64,000 nucleotides of DNA, taken from assembly GCA_958295905.1 (NCBI GenBank), contig OY282382.1:1512001-1576000 (forward strand). Reading direction: 5' to 3'. Source of the DNA: an uncultured Vicinamibacterales bacterium (GTDB lineage Bacteria; Acidobacteriota; Vicinamibacteria; Vicinamibacterales; UBA8438). Every line of letters starts with the position of its first letter. The stretch's first letter is position 1. The notes under the pieces were generated by a model. That model worked only from the letters and a program-made list of their open reading frames with translations. It was not told the DNA's origin and searched no databases. The position numbers and the translations under genes were made by a program. Below are positions 9,514 to 19,647 of this stretch, piece after piece.

Positions 9514-11721
9514 CTACCGCGCCAGCGGATCGGGACGAAGCTGGAAGTGCACGATCTTGCTCTTGGTCCCCTGGCCCCCCTCGGTGTGCCAGATGTAGTT
9601 CGAACCGTAGTTGGCCCACAGCCCGCGCCCCTTCCAGCCGGCGTCGGCATCGTCGATCCGGCCGTCGAGGCCGCGCGAGTAGAAGGCCATCGGGTACGGC
9701 ACCCGCAGGACCACCCACTCGCCGGTGTCCGGATCGAGGGCGAGCAGCGAGTCCGACGTCGAGCCGTTGGCGATCGGGACGTTCTCGCCCATCCCCAGCG
9801 TGTTGTACTGGTCGACCCAACTGTAGTAGTGGAAGTCGGCGCCGACGCGTCCCTCCACGCCCTGCATCTGCGGGCCGGGCACCGGGTACAGGGTCCACCC
9901 CTCCGGGCAGTGCTGGCCGGTGGCGGTCGGGCCGTTGGTCACCGCGCACTTGCTGCGGTCGAAGCTCGCCATGTGGCTGCTTCCCGAGAGGGCGGCCCAG
10001 ATGACCCCGTTGCGGTCGACGTCGATGCCGCGGGGGGCGAAGCCGGTCTCCATCGGATCGAGGTCGGGGTTCTCGATGGACGGCGGCTGATACATCTCGG
10101 CGATGCACGTCTCGGGCGGGTTGTCGCCGCGGTCGAGCCGGACGATGGAGCCGGGGAACGGCCCGGTCCGGGTGATCCAGACCGCGTGGTCGGTCGGGTT
10201 CGCGATGATGCCGTAGCCGAATCCGGCCACCCGGGTGTCGAGCGCGGGGTCGGGGTTCTCGCCCCGCGGCTCGTTCCACGGCCGGGTGATGACGCCGTCG
10301 CCGTTCGTGTCGAGCACCGTCGGGCACCAGCCCTGCGAGCCCTGCTCGTCGCCGGTCTCGTCGTACAAGCGGGTGTTCAGCCAGCCGACGACGTTGCCGT
10401 CGCCGCTGAACCAGAGGGTGTCGTCCTCATCCTCGCCGAACTGCAGGTGGTGGGTGCCGAAACAGGTGTCCACGAGGACGAACTGCTCGTCGCCCGAGGC
10501 CGACGGATCGTAGAACGACGCGTGCCGGCCGGCGCGCCCGACCGAGTAGTACTGCGCGTACTGGTTGTCCGAGCCGTCACGGCACCAGTCCGGGTTCTGG
10601 AACTGGCGCACGGTCGAGGTCATCCACACCCGGCCCTTGTGGTCGAGCATCGGGTTGTGGGGGTCGGACCGCTCGTGGGCGCCGACGCCCCAGAGCTCCT
10701 GGTCGCCCCAGTAGTAGGACGGCACCTGGACGTCGGGGAAGCGGGTCGGCATGGTCTCGGGGTCGGGGCGCACCGGAATCGTCACCTCGGTCGCGCTGTT
10801 CGCCACCGGGTCGACGAAGGTGATGGTGCCGTGTCCGGCCGAGACGCCGTACACCGGCCCGTTGCCGTTGATCTGCGGGTTGCGCTTGTCGGTGGCGATC
10901 TCGTCGTGGATGAAGGAGGTGTCCACCCCCCAGTCCCACAACGTCACGACCACGTTCTGCTCCATGCCGTCGGGCCGCGGCGGGGCGTCGGGTATCGCGC
11001 CGTCGGCGATGCGGTCGGTCCACTCGGCGAACATCCGCAGCGCCGGCTCGCGGCCGAACCGGTTCATGGCGTTGCTCATCTGGTTCCCGCGCTGGCCGGT
11101 CGTCACCCGGTGGTCCCAGGCGGCGACGGTCGAATCGAAGTCGTCGCGCTGCTGCACGACGCGGGTCGCGGTGTTCCCCAACTGGTGGCAGAGCTGGCAG
11201 CCCTGCTTCATGTTGTCCACCCAGTGCGACTGGGTGCGCATGTTGGGGTTGATGCCGTTCCCGCCGTTGCCGGTGCCCGGGAACTCGCCGGGGGCGGGCG
11301 GCTCGATCAGCGAGTACCAGTAGTTGCCGGGATAGTACTGGGCCGCGTCCCGCGGGGTCGGCGCGACGACCGCGGCGAGCTGCACGTCCTCCTGCCCCGG
11401 AGAGAGCCGGACCTTCTCGGAGTCGACGAGGCCGTAGCCGCGGACCCAGACGTCGTAGGCGGCGTCAGGCAGTTGCGGCAGCACGAAGTTGCCGTCGTCG
11501 TCGGTCACGACGATCTTGGCGAACTTGGTCTCGAGCTCGTCCGTCTCGGCGATGACCCAGACGCCCGCCTCGGCGCCGTTGCCGCTCGCCACGTTGCCGG
11601 CGATGACGCCGTCAGCCATCCCGGCTTGGCGCGCCGTCGCGGTTGCGCTCCAGGCGGCGATTCCGGCCACCAGCAGTCCGCCGAGCGCAAGCGACACGGG
11701 CCTGCGAAAATCGATACGCAT
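9514..11721 (-). CDS. Secreted CarboxypepD_reg + CxxCH + Vgb/beta-propeller-like protein (paralogue of 59038..61218)
   Basis: Signal-like N terminus, NVASGNGAEAGVWVIAETDEL...GNFVLPQLPDAAYDVWVRGYGLVDSEK, CQLCHQLGN heme-binding motif, many W/G/DxNG propeller-like segments. Confidence 0.75.
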   Translation of the reverse strand: MRIDFRRPVSLALGGLLVAGIAAWSATATARQAGMADGVIAGNVASGNGAEAGVWVIAETDELETKFAKIVVTDDDGNFVLPQLPDAAYDVWVRGYGLVDSEKVRLSPGQEDVQLAAVVAPTPRDAAQYYPGNYWYSLIEPPAPGEFPGTGNGGNGINPNMRTQSHWVDNMKQGCQLCHQLGNTATRVVQQRDDFDSTVAAWDHRVTTGQRGNQMSNAMNRFGREPALRMFAEWTDRIADGAIPDAPPRPDGMEQNVVVTLWDWGVDTSFIHDEIATDKRNPQINGNGPVYGVSAGHGTITFVDPVANSATEVTIPVRPDPETMPTRFPDVQVPSYYWGDQELWGVGAHERSDPHNPMLDHKGRVWMTSTVRQFQNPDWCRDGSDNQYAQYYSVGRAGRHASFYDPSASGDEQFVLVDTCFGTHHLQFGEDEDDTLWFSGDGNVVGWLNTRLYDETGDEQGSQGWCPTVLDTNGDGVITRPWNEPRGENPDPALDTRVAGFGYGIIANPTDHAVWITRTGPFPGSIVRLDRGDNPPETCIAEMYQPPSIENPDLDPMETGFAPRGIDVDRNGVIWAALSGSSHMASFDRSKCAVTNGPTATGQHCPEGWTLYPVPGPQMQGVEGRVGADFHYYSWVDQYNTLGMGENVPIANGSTSDSLLALDPDTGEWVVLRVPYPMAFYSRGLDGRIDDADAGWKGRGLWANYGSNYIWHTEGGQGTKSKIVHFQLRPDPLAR

Positions 11722-11820
11722 ATCTCTCTACCTCCCTGCCGTAGCCTGCTTCAAAAGCACACGAATGCTAAAGTAGACCCATCACTGTACCTTGAGGTCC
11801 GGGAAGGGGTCAACGCCCGC

Positions 11821-11920
11821 AACCCACGCTGACTGCGCGTGACGGCTCGCCCCCGATTCGAGGGGGCATCACCGTCTTGCCGGCCGGCCGGCGCCGCGTG
11901 AGACCTGCGATGCCGCACGT
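11821..11920 (+). repeat. Interspersed repeat family C, copy 1
   Basis: ccacgctgactgcgcgtgacggctcgcccccgattcgagggggcatcaccgtcttgccggccggccggcgccgcgtgag matches copies at 45250..45423 and (inverted) 62423..62595. Confidence 0.8.
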
Positions 11921-11980
11921 CGCCCGGGCGAAGCGGGACGGCGCCGGCTCCCCGGCTGCGGAGCCGTGGAGCATGGGACC

Positions 11981-12424
11981 ATGACCAAGGCATCCCCGGA
12001 AGACGCGGCACCCGGCCGCGTGTCGCTCGCCGACTACGCCCGGGCCGTCGAAAGCGGCTGGACGAAGGACGAACTGATGCGGGCCATCCTGCACGAGCTG
12101 CCGCGCAGGCTTCGGCGGCTCCCGCCGGCGGAACGGGCGCGGATGCTGTCCGAACGACCGCCGGTGACGGCCACGCGCTGGGACGCCCTGATCGCCGCGA
12201 CGGCGGAGCACATCGCCGAGCTGCACGGCCTGTCCCCGCCGGCGTGGACCGACGAACCCGCGCGGTTCGTCGATCTGCCCTGGGTACTGCCCGAGCCCCA
12301 ATTCGACGAGATGCGGCACGACGCCATCTGGTTCGCGCCGGCCGCCTTCATCCGCCACGGCGTGCTGCCCGATCCGAGAGACCTCGATCGGCGCGGCGGC
12401 GAGCGGCATGACTGGGTCGCTTGA
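11981..12424 (+). CDS. Hypothetical protein, first gene of an overlapping pair
   Basis: MTKASPEDAAPGRVSLADYARAVESGWTKDELMRAILHELPRR...; 17-nt overlap with the next ORF. An upstream GTG at 11966 is also possible. Confidence 0.65.
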   Translation: MTKASPEDAAPGRVSLADYARAVESGWTKDELMRAILHELPRRLRRLPPAERARMLSERPPVTATRWDALIAATAEHIAELHGLSPPAWTDEPARFVDLPWVLPEPQFDEMRHDAIWFAPAAFIRHGVLPDPRDLDRRGGERHDWVA

Positions 12425-12941
12425 CCGCGACCGGCTCGGCCGTCTGCTCGACGCGAGACTCCGTCGTGCGAACGTACGAGCCAGTCTGTACTTGGTCGGG
12501 GGCGCCGCGATGCTGCTGGCCTACGGCCGCACACAATCCACGTCGGACGTCGACGCCCGCATCGACGCCGCGCACGAGGAGGTGATCGCCGCCGTGGCCG
12601 ACGTCGCGGCCGAGAATGGTCTCGAAGACGACTGGCTGAACCAGCAGGCTGCCGCCTGTATCCCCACGGAGGCGGATCGCCGCGCGCCGACGCTCTACAG
12701 CACACCGAATCTCGTGATAACCGGAGCGTCGGCTGAACACCTGCTGGCCATGAAGCTCGAGGCCGGCCGGCGGACCGACGTCGACGACATCCGGATGCTG
12801 CTCGACCGGCTCGGCATCGACGAGCCCGAGGAAGCCGCGGGAATCCACGCGCACCTGTTCGCTGCGTCGGCGCGAAGGGGACGGGTTGAGCGCCTGTTGT
12901 GGACCCTGCTGCGCCCGGAGCCGCCTGACGGGACGCGTTGA
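12408..12941 (+). CDS. Nucleotidyltransferase-fold protein (DUF6036/MNT-like)
   Basis: ASLYLVGGAAMLLAYGRTQSTSDVDARI...TPNLVITGASAEHLLAMKLEAGRRTDVDDIRMLLDRLGI; GG..., STSDVD and LLAMKL patterns. Confidence 0.7.
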   Translation: MTGSLDRDRLGRLLDARLRRANVRASLYLVGGAAMLLAYGRTQSTSDVDARIDAAHEEVIAAVADVAAENGLEDDWLNQQAAACIPTEADRRAPTLYSTPNLVITGASAEHLLAMKLEAGRRTDVDDIRMLLDRLGIDEPEEAAGIHAHLFAASARRGRVERLLWTLLRPEPPDGTR

Positions 12942-13148
12942 CGACCCGGCGTCCCCCCGGTCGGAAGGAGCGATCGGGTTCTGCGGGCGATACGCTCCCC
13001 GGTGTCTCCCGATGCGGCCGATGCGTTCCGTGCGGCCTTGATCGGTTATGATATCGGGTCGTTCCGCACGCCGGCGCCCACCCCGGCTCGACAGCATACG
13101 CGCCGACTCCGGTGGCATCAGGCGGACCGTGAACGTCCGCGACGGGAG

Positions 13149-13739
13149 ATGACTCTGCACGCGATTGCCGCCCGGCCGGCCGCCGTCGTACTCGTGACCG
13201 CGTTCGCGATCTTCGCGGGCGCCGGCGCGCTGACCGTCTTCGTCGCGCAGGGACCGGATGCGGCGGAGGCCGAACTCGCGCCGGAGACGTCCGGCGCGGC
13301 GGCGGACGGCGGTGCGCTGCTCGACCCGTCGGCGCAGCCGATCGCGTTCAGCCACGCGCACCACGTCACCGAGATCGGCATCGACTGCCAGTTCTGCCAC
13401 GCCTATGCGCGGCGCGGTCCCGTCGCGGGCATCCCGTCGGTGCAGCGTTGCGCGGGGTGCCACCGGGTGGTTCTGAGCGAACAGCCGGAGATTCTGAAGG
13501 TCCTCGAGTACTGGGAGGACGAGGAGCCGATCCCGTGGGTCCGGGTGCACGACCTGCCCGACCACGTGCGCTTCACGCACAAGGCGCACCTCCGGGCCGG
13601 CGTCGCCTGCGGGACGTGCCACGGCGACGTGGCGCAGATGGAGGCCGCGGTGCAGGTCGAGTCGCTCAGCATGGGCTGGTGCGTGAGCTGCCACGAGGAC
13701 CGGGGAGCGACCCGGGATTGCCTGGCATGCCACTACTGA
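13149..13739 (+). CDS. actA: Alternative complex III pentaheme cytochrome c subunit
   Basis: Five CxxCH motifs (CQFCH, CAGCH, CGTCH, CVSCH, CLACH) after an N-terminal anchor; first gene of the act operon. Confidence 0.9.
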   Translation: MTLHAIAARPAAVVLVTAFAIFAGAGALTVFVAQGPDAAEAELAPETSGAAADGGALLDPSAQPIAFSHAHHVTEIGIDCQFCHAYARRGPVAGIPSVQRCAGCHRVVLSEQPEILKVLEYWEDEEPIPWVRVHDLPDHVRFTHKAHLRAGVACGTCHGDVAQMEAAVQVESLSMGWCVSCHEDRGATRDCLACHY

Positions 13740-13923
13740 CCGGGGTGCCGCCGGACCGGGCGCGGCGGCGGGCGGCCCGCGGCATCCCGTGTCGGGCCGA
13801 CGCCGGCAAGGCCGCAGGCATCGCCGGTGGGATGCGGCGGGGCGGCCTGTCCCGATACACGGATTTCATCCACTTGGACACCCCCCGCCGCGGGGCGCGT
13901 GGACTGCCGGGGGAAAGGCTGCA

Positions 13924-16900
13924 GTGACTGACCCTTCGTCACCGCTGGTCGATCGGGTCGGCCGCCGGACGTTCCTCAAAGTGCTGGGAAGCGCCGGCCC
14001 GGCGGCGGCGGTGAGCGCCTGCTCGCCGGTGCCGCCGGAGCGGATCATCCCGTTCGTGGTCCCCCCCGACGACGTTGTTTCCGGCGTCGCCGCTTGGTAC
14101 GCGAGCGTCTGCGGGGAGTGCCCGGCCGGCTGCGGCATCCGCGTCCGCACCCGCGAGGGCCGGGCGGTCAAGGTGGAGGGCAATCCCGAGCATCCCGTCA
14201 ACCGGGGCGGGCTGTGCATCCGGGGGCAGGCGGCGCTGCAGGGGCTCTACAACCCCGACCGGATCACCGGGCCGCACCGCCGCCGCGTCACCCACGAGGA
14301 CACGGGTCGGAGCGTGCTCGAACCGGTCGCGTGGGACGAGGCGCAGCAGGTGCTGGTCGACCGGCTCCAGGCTCTCTACGAGGCCGGCCGGGGCGACCGG
14401 GTCGCCCTGATCACCCCCCCGCTGACGGGCGCCCTGGCGGGGCTGGTTTCCAACTGGTCGGCCGCCCTGGGGGCGCGGTGGGTCCGCTACGAGCCGTTCG
14501 GCTACGAGGCGATCCGCGCCGCCAACGAGCGGGTCTTCGGGCGCGCCGAGGTGCCCCACTTCGACTTTGCGCGGGCCGAGATGGTGATCTCGTTCGGGGC
14601 GGACTTCCTGGAGACGTTCGGCTCGCCGGTCGGGTTCGCCCGCGATCACGCGGGGGCGCGCCGGGTCCGGGACGGCCGCACGACGCGGTTCGTGCAGATC
14701 GAGCCCCGGCTCTCGGGGACCGGAACCGGCGCCGACGCATGGCATGCCGTCGCCCCCCAGACGGAGGGGCTGGTGGCCGCGGCCATGGTGCAGGTCATCG
14801 TGAGCGAGCAGCGGGCGCAGGGCGTGCCGCCGGACGAGGCGGCGCGCATCGCCGAGCTGGTCGGCGGCGTGACCCCCGAGGCGGCGAGCGGCGCCAGCGG
14901 TCTCTCCGCCGATCGCATCCGCGACCTCGCGCGGGCGTTCTCGGACCCGGCCCTCGGCCCCGGCCGGACCCTCGCGGTGGGGGGTGGGGTGGGGGTGTCC
15001 GGGGCGAACGCGACCGCGGCGCACGTCGCCGTCACCCTGTTGAACCACGTCGCCGGCAACGTCGGGTCGACGGTCGACTTCGGCGCGGCGTCGACCGTCG
15101 ACGCGGCGACCTACGCGGACATGCAGGGGCTGGCCGGCGCCATGCGGGCCGGCGAGATCGAGCTGGCCGTCGTCCACGACGTCAACCCGGTGTTCGCGAT
15201 GCCGGGCGCGGCGGATTTCCGGGGGGCGCTGGCCGGGGTGCCGTTCGTGGCCGCCCTGTCGAGCCTGCCGGACGAGACCACCGCGCTGGCCGACCTGCTG
15301 CTGCCGGTGCACACCCCGCTCGAGTCGTGGGGCGACAGCCATCCGCGGCGCGGGGTCTGGGGGCTGATGCAGCCGACGATGCGGCCGGTGTTCGACACCC
15401 GGCACGTCGGCGACCTGCTGATCGACGTGGCGCGCGCGCTGGGCGGCGGCATGACCGGCTACCTGCCCCGGCGCGGCGGCTTTTACCGCTACCTGCGCGA
15501 GGCGTGGGAAGCGATGCAGCCGGTTCCCGAGCCCGCCGTTCCGGCGGCGCCGGCGGCCGCCCCGGGCGCGCCGGCCGCCGATGACGCCGCGCCGCCGGAG
15601 CCGCCCGACTTCGAGACGTGGTGGGCCGACGCCCTCCGCCGCGGCGGGGTCACGCTGCCCGCCGCCCCCGTCGAGACCGCCCTGCGCCCCGGCGTTTTCG
15701 ATGCGGACCTGGCGGCCGAGCTCGGCGCCCCCGCGCCCCGGCGGCAGCTCAGCTTGGTGGCGTATCCGTCGCTGCACTTCTTCGACGGCCGCGGCGCGAA
15801 CCGCCCGTGGCTGCAGGAGATCCCCGACCCCCTGCTCAAGACCACGTGGGGCGCCGGGGTCGAGATGACCCCGGACGCCGCGCGGGCCCTCGGGGCCGAG
15901 GAAGGCCAGCTCGTCACCATCGCATCGGACCACGGGCAGGTCGAGGCGAGCGTCATCGTCAACCCCCATCTCGCCGAGGGGGTCGTGGCCATCGCCATCG
16001 GCCAGGGGCACACCGACTTCGGACGCTACGCGACGGGCCGCGGCGTGAACCCGATGGCCCTGCTCGACCCCGCCCCGGAGCCGTCGGGCGGGGTCCGCTG
16101 GGTGGGGACCGGCGTCGACGTCACCCCGCGCGCGCTGTCGCGGCCCATCCCGCGGCTGCAGCGGACCTTCGACCAGGAGGGACGGGACCTCGCGCAGGCG
16201 GTGTCGCTGGCCGCGCTGGCCGCCGGCGACGTCCATCCCGAGGAGCACCACTTCAGCTTGTATCCCGAGCACGAGCACCCCGAGCACCGCTGGGGGATGG
16301 CCATCGACCTCGACGCGTGCAACGGGTGCAACGCTTGCGTGGCCGCCTGCTACGCCGAGAACAACGTGCCGGTGATGGGCCCCGACCTCATGCGCCGCGG
16401 CCGCACCATGTCGTGGCTGCGCATCGAGCGGTTCGACGAGCCGCGGCCCGGCGGCGGCGACGACGTCCGCTTCCTCCCGATGCTCTGCCAGCACTGCGAC
16501 CACGCGCCGTGCGAGACCGTCTGCCCCGTGTTCGCGACGTATCACACCGAGGAGGGGCTGAACGCGCAGATCTACAACCGCTGCGTGGGCACCCGCTACT
16601 GCTCGAACAACTGCCCCTACAAGGTGCGGCGGTTCAACTGGTTCATGCCGGAGTTCGAGGCCCCGCTCCACCTGCAGCTCAACCCCGACGTCACCGGGCG
16701 CAGCGACGGGGTCATGGAGAAGTGCACGTTCTGCGTCCAGCGCATTCAGGACGGCAAGGAGCGGGCCCGCGACGAGGACCGCCCGGTGCGGGACGGCGAC
16801 GTCTCGCCGGCCTGCGCCCAGAGCTGCCCGTCCCAGGCCATCGTCTTCGGCGACCTGAACGACCCCTCCTCCCGCGTGGCCCGGCTGTCCGCGGACGCGC

Positions 16901-16977
16901 GCGCGTATCACGCGCTGAACGCGTTCAACACCCGGCCCGCCGTCACCTACCTGAAGAAGGTGAACCGCGACGCGTGA
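13924..16977 (+). CDS. actB: Alternative complex III molybdopterin-like/4Fe-4S subunit
   Basis: GTG start VTDPSSPLVDRVGRRTFLKVLGSAGPAAAVSACSP; CGECPAGCGI; C-terminal DACNGCNACVAACYAENN and CQHCDHAPCETVCP ferredoxin clusters. Confidence 0.93.
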   Translation: MTDPSSPLVDRVGRRTFLKVLGSAGPAAAVSACSPVPPERIIPFVVPPDDVVSGVAAWYASVCGECPAGCGIRVRTREGRAVKVEGNPEHPVNRGGLCIRGQAALQGLYNPDRITGPHRRRVTHEDTGRSVLEPVAWDEAQQVLVDRLQALYEAGRGDRVALITPPLTGALAGLVSNWSAALGARWVRYEPFGYEAIRAANERVFGRAEVPHFDFARAEMVISFGADFLETFGSPVGFARDHAGARRVRDGRTTRFVQIEPRLSGTGTGADAWHAVAPQTEGLVAAAMVQVIVSEQRAQGVPPDEAARIAELVGGVTPEAASGASGLSADRIRDLARAFSDPALGPGRTLAVGGGVGVSGANATAAHVAVTLLNHVAGNVGSTVDFGAASTVDAATYADMQGLAGAMRAGEIELAVVHDVNPVFAMPGAADFRGALAGVPFVAALSSLPDETTALADLLLPVHTPLESWGDSHPRRGVWGLMQPTMRPVFDTRHVGDLLIDVARALGGGMTGYLPRRGGFYRYLREAWEAMQPVPEPAVPAAPAAAPGAPAADDAAPPEPPDFETWWADALRRGGVTLPAAPVETALRPGVFDADLAAELGAPAPRRQLSLVAYPSLHFFDGRGANRPWLQEIPDPLLKTTWGAGVEMTPDAARALGAEEGQLVTIASDHGQVEASVIVNPHLAEGVVAIAIGQGHTDFGRYATGRGVNPMALLDPAPEPSGGVRWVGTGVDVTPRALSRPIPRLQRTFDQEGRDLAQAVSLAALAAGDVHPEEHHFSLYPEHEHPEHRWGMAIDLDACNGCNACVAACYAENNVPVMGPDLMRRGRTMSWLRIERFDEPRPGGGDDVRFLPMLCQHCDHAPCETVCPVFATYHTEEGLNAQIYNRCVGTRYCSNNCPYKVRRFNWFMPEFEAPLHLQLNPDVTGRSDGVMEKCTFCVQRIQDGKERARDEDRPVRDGDVSPACAQSCPSQAIVFGDLNDPSSRVARLSADARAYHALNAFNTRPAVTYLKKVNRDA

Positions 16978-16987
16978 CCCCGCCGCC

Positions 16988-18322
16988 ATGAGCTTCGCGA
17001 AGATCAACGACGACATCCTGCAGACGCTCCGGCCCCCCGGGGCGCTCTACTACGTCGGGGTGGCGCTGGCCCTCTCGGCCCTCGCGGTGGGGGCCGCGGC
17101 GTTCCTGCACCAGGCTCGGACGGGTCTCGGGGTCGCCGGCTACGAGCACCCGATCCTCTGGGGCGTCTACATCACCGACTTCGTGTTCTGGGTCGGCATC
17201 GCCCACTCGGGGACCCTCATCTCGGCCGTGCTGTTCCTCTTCCGGGCGAAGTGGCGCACGGCGGTGGCGCGGGCGTCGGAGGCGATGACGGTGTTCGCGG
17301 TGATGACGGCGGGGCTCTTCCCCATCATCCACATCGGCCGCCCGTGGTTCTTCTACTGGCTGATCCCGTATCCGAACGAGCGGGACCTGTGGGTGAACTT
17401 CCGCTCGCCGCTGATCTGGGACGTGTTCGCCATCACCACCTATCTCACGGTCAGCGCGATGTTCCTCTATCTGGGGCTGATGCCCGACATCGCGGCCGCC
17501 CGCGACCGGGTGAAGGACTGGCGCCGCCCGATCTACCGCTTCCTCTCGTTCGGCTGGCTGGGCACCGACCGGCAGTGGCGCCACTACACCGCGCTCTACG
17601 GCTTCTTCGCGGCCCTCGCGACGCCGCTCGTCATCTCGGTCCACAGCGTCGTGTCGTGGGACTTCGCGATGTCCATCCTGCCGGGCTGGCACAGCACCAT
17701 CTTCGCGCCCTACTTCGTGGCCGGGGCCATCTTCTCGGGGCTCGCGATGGTCATCACGCTGCTCGTGCCGATGCGCCGCATCTTCCGGCTCGAGCACTAC
17801 ATCACCGTGCATCACTTCGAGAACCTCGCGAAGCTGATGCTGACGACGTCGCTCATCGTCGGCTACGCGTACCTGACCGAGTTCTTCATCGCCTGGTACA
17901 GCGGCAGCCCGTTCGAGCAGGGCACGTTCTTCGACCGCATGTTCGGCCAGTACCGGACCTACAGTTGGATGATGTTCTCGTGCAACGTCATCATCCCCCT
18001 GGTGTTGTTCTCGAAGGCGGTGAGGACCAATCTGAAGGCGCTGTTCGTGATTTCGATATTCGTCAACATCGGCATGTGGCTGGAGCGCTACGTGATCATC
18101 GTCACGTCGCTCTCGCACGACTTCGACCCCGCCAACTGGGCCGGCGTGTACCAGCCGACATGGGTCGAGGCGGCGATCACCGTCGGATCGTTCGGGCTGT
18201 TCTTCACGCTGTTCCTGCTCTTCGTGAAGAACTTCCCGGCGGTGTCGATCACCGAGATGAAGGAAACGATGGACCGGTCGGCGGAGGCCGACCCGGCCAG
18301 CGCCTGGCCCGAACCGGTGTAG
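16988..18322 (+). CDS. actC: Alternative complex III NrfD-like integral membrane subunit
   Basis: 444-aa multi-TM protein, GVYITDFVFWVGIAHSGTLISAVLFLFRAKWR...HVVSWDFAMSILPGWHSTIFAPYFVAGAI; operon position. Confidence 0.93.
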   Translation: MSFAKINDDILQTLRPPGALYYVGVALALSALAVGAAAFLHQARTGLGVAGYEHPILWGVYITDFVFWVGIAHSGTLISAVLFLFRAKWRTAVARASEAMTVFAVMTAGLFPIIHIGRPWFFYWLIPYPNERDLWVNFRSPLIWDVFAITTYLTVSAMFLYLGLMPDIAAARDRVKDWRRPIYRFLSFGWLGTDRQWRHYTALYGFFAALATPLVISVHSVVSWDFAMSILPGWHSTIFAPYFVAGAIFSGLAMVITLLVPMRRIFRLEHYITVHHFENLAKLMLTTSLIVGYAYLTEFFIAWYSGSPFEQGTFFDRMFGQYRTYSWMMFSCNVIIPLVLFSKAVRTNLKALFVISIFVNIGMWLERYVIIVTSLSHDFDPANWAGVYQPTWVEAAITVGSFGLFFTLFLLFVKNFPAVSITEMKETMDRSAEADPASAWPEPV

Positions 18323-18502
18323 GAATCCGCGCCGCGGAACGGCGCCGCCGCCTTGCTCGCAGGAGGCGCCGCCGCATGGCGGGTGGGTCGGGCGGCCGTC
18401 GGAGGCGCCGGCGCGGCCGTGCGGCCGCGTTGGGGGGTTTTCGCCGGCGCGGAACGCCTGCGGCGGCGATTTCGGGTTCAGTGAACGCGGGTGACGACGC
18501 GC

Positions 18503-18994
18503 ATGGAGATACTCGGCATTTTCGATCGGGGCAAGACGGCGGCGGCCGCGGCGCGGGAGATCCTCGAGGCGGAGCTCGGCGACGTCGTCGCCTACTCGCC
18601 GGTCCCCGACCATGCGCTCGACCAGGCCCTGCACGTCTCCGTGAGTCCGGTGCGGCTGTTCGTCCTGATCGGGGGGCTGCTCGGCTGCGCGGCCGGCTTC
18701 GCGTTCCCGATCTACACCGTGCTCGACTGGCCGATGATCACCGGCGGCAAGCCGCTGATCTCGATTCCCCCGTTCGTGGTCATCGCCTTCGAGATGACGA
18801 TCCTGCTGGGCGCGATCGGCGGGATGATCGGCTTCCTCGTGCTGTCGGGCCTGCCGCGCCTGTTCGGCGGGCCGGCCCCGGACCCCCGCTTCACCAACGA
18901 CAGGACCGGCATCGCGGTGACCTGCGCCCGCGGCCGCGCGGCGGCGGTTCGGACCTGTCTGGAACGCCACGACGCCGTGGAGATCCGAGGATGA
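18503..18994 (+). CDS. actD: Alternative complex III DUF3341-type subunit
   Basis: MEILGIFDRGKTAAAAAREILEAELGDVVAYSPVPDHALDQAL... two TM segments; 4-nt overlap with actE. Confidence 0.88.
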   Translation: MEILGIFDRGKTAAAAAREILEAELGDVVAYSPVPDHALDQALHVSVSPVRLFVLIGGLLGCAAGFAFPIYTVLDWPMITGGKPLISIPPFVVIAFEMTILLGAIGGMIGFLVLSGLPRLFGGPAPDPRFTNDRTGIAVTCARGRAAAVRTCLERHDAVEIRG

Positions 18995-19527
18995 CCATGC
19001 CCGCCCCCGCCCGCCGACTCCGGCTCCCGCGGAGGCCGCAGGCCCGCGGCGCCCTCGTGGCCGTCCTCGCCGCCGCCGGCGGGGCGATCGCCGTGGCCCA
19101 GCCGGCGTTCATGCGCAACATGCACACCGGCCCGGTCGTGCTGCCCCAGGTCGACCCGAGGGCGCCGGTCGAGGACACGATCGCGGTGGACGGCCAACAG
19201 CCGCGCGACCGCATCGAGTCGCGCGACCTCCCCAACCCGACGCCCGACACCCCCGCCGTCCTCGCGGAGGGCGAATGGCTGTACGACGTGTACTGCGCGA
19301 TGTGCCACGGCCCGGCGGGGCTGGGCGACGGGCAGATCGCCGGGCACTTCCGGCGCATGCCGAACCTCGCCCTGCCGCACGTCCAGAACTACACCGACGG
19401 CTGGATCTACAGCATCATCGGCGACGGCGGGTTCAACATGCCGCCGTTCGCCCATTCCATGAGCGTCGACGAGCGCTGGGCCCTGGTGCGCCACGTCAAG
19501 ACGTTCACCCGACCGGACACGCCCTAG
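18991..19527 (+). CDS. actE: Alternative complex III monoheme cytochrome c subunit
   Basis: MTMPAPARRLRL...GEWLYDVYCAMCHGPAGLGDGQIAGHFRRMPNL...GFNMPPFAHSM; CAMCH heme motif. The 758-aa track ORF is a read-through. Confidence 0.9.
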   Translation: MTMPAPARRLRLPRRPQARGALVAVLAAAGGAIAVAQPAFMRNMHTGPVVLPQVDPRAPVEDTIAVDGQQPRDRIESRDLPNPTPDTPAVLAEGEWLYDVYCAMCHGPAGLGDGQIAGHFRRMPNLALPHVQNYTDGWIYSIIGDGGFNMPPFAHSMSVDERWALVRHVKTFTRPDTP

Positions 19528-19645
19528 CTGGGGAAGTCTGCGCCGTGGCACGATCTTGAACACGAGTATACTCCGTATAGTAGTCGTAGACCTTCAACTC
19601 CACTATATGTAGGGGCTGAAATATCCTGCGGTGCAGACTCCCAGC
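19528..19645. mobile_element. Non-autonomous MITE-like element, family A, copy 1
   Basis: Ends ctggggaagtctgcgccgtgg ... cctgcggtgcagactcccag are inverted repeats and match the ends of 40548..40664. Confidence 0.75.
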
Positions 19646-19647
19646 CG

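Noticed and set aside
13939-17016. 1025-aa minus-strand ORF
   Set aside because: Antisense of actB, which has clear functional motifs.
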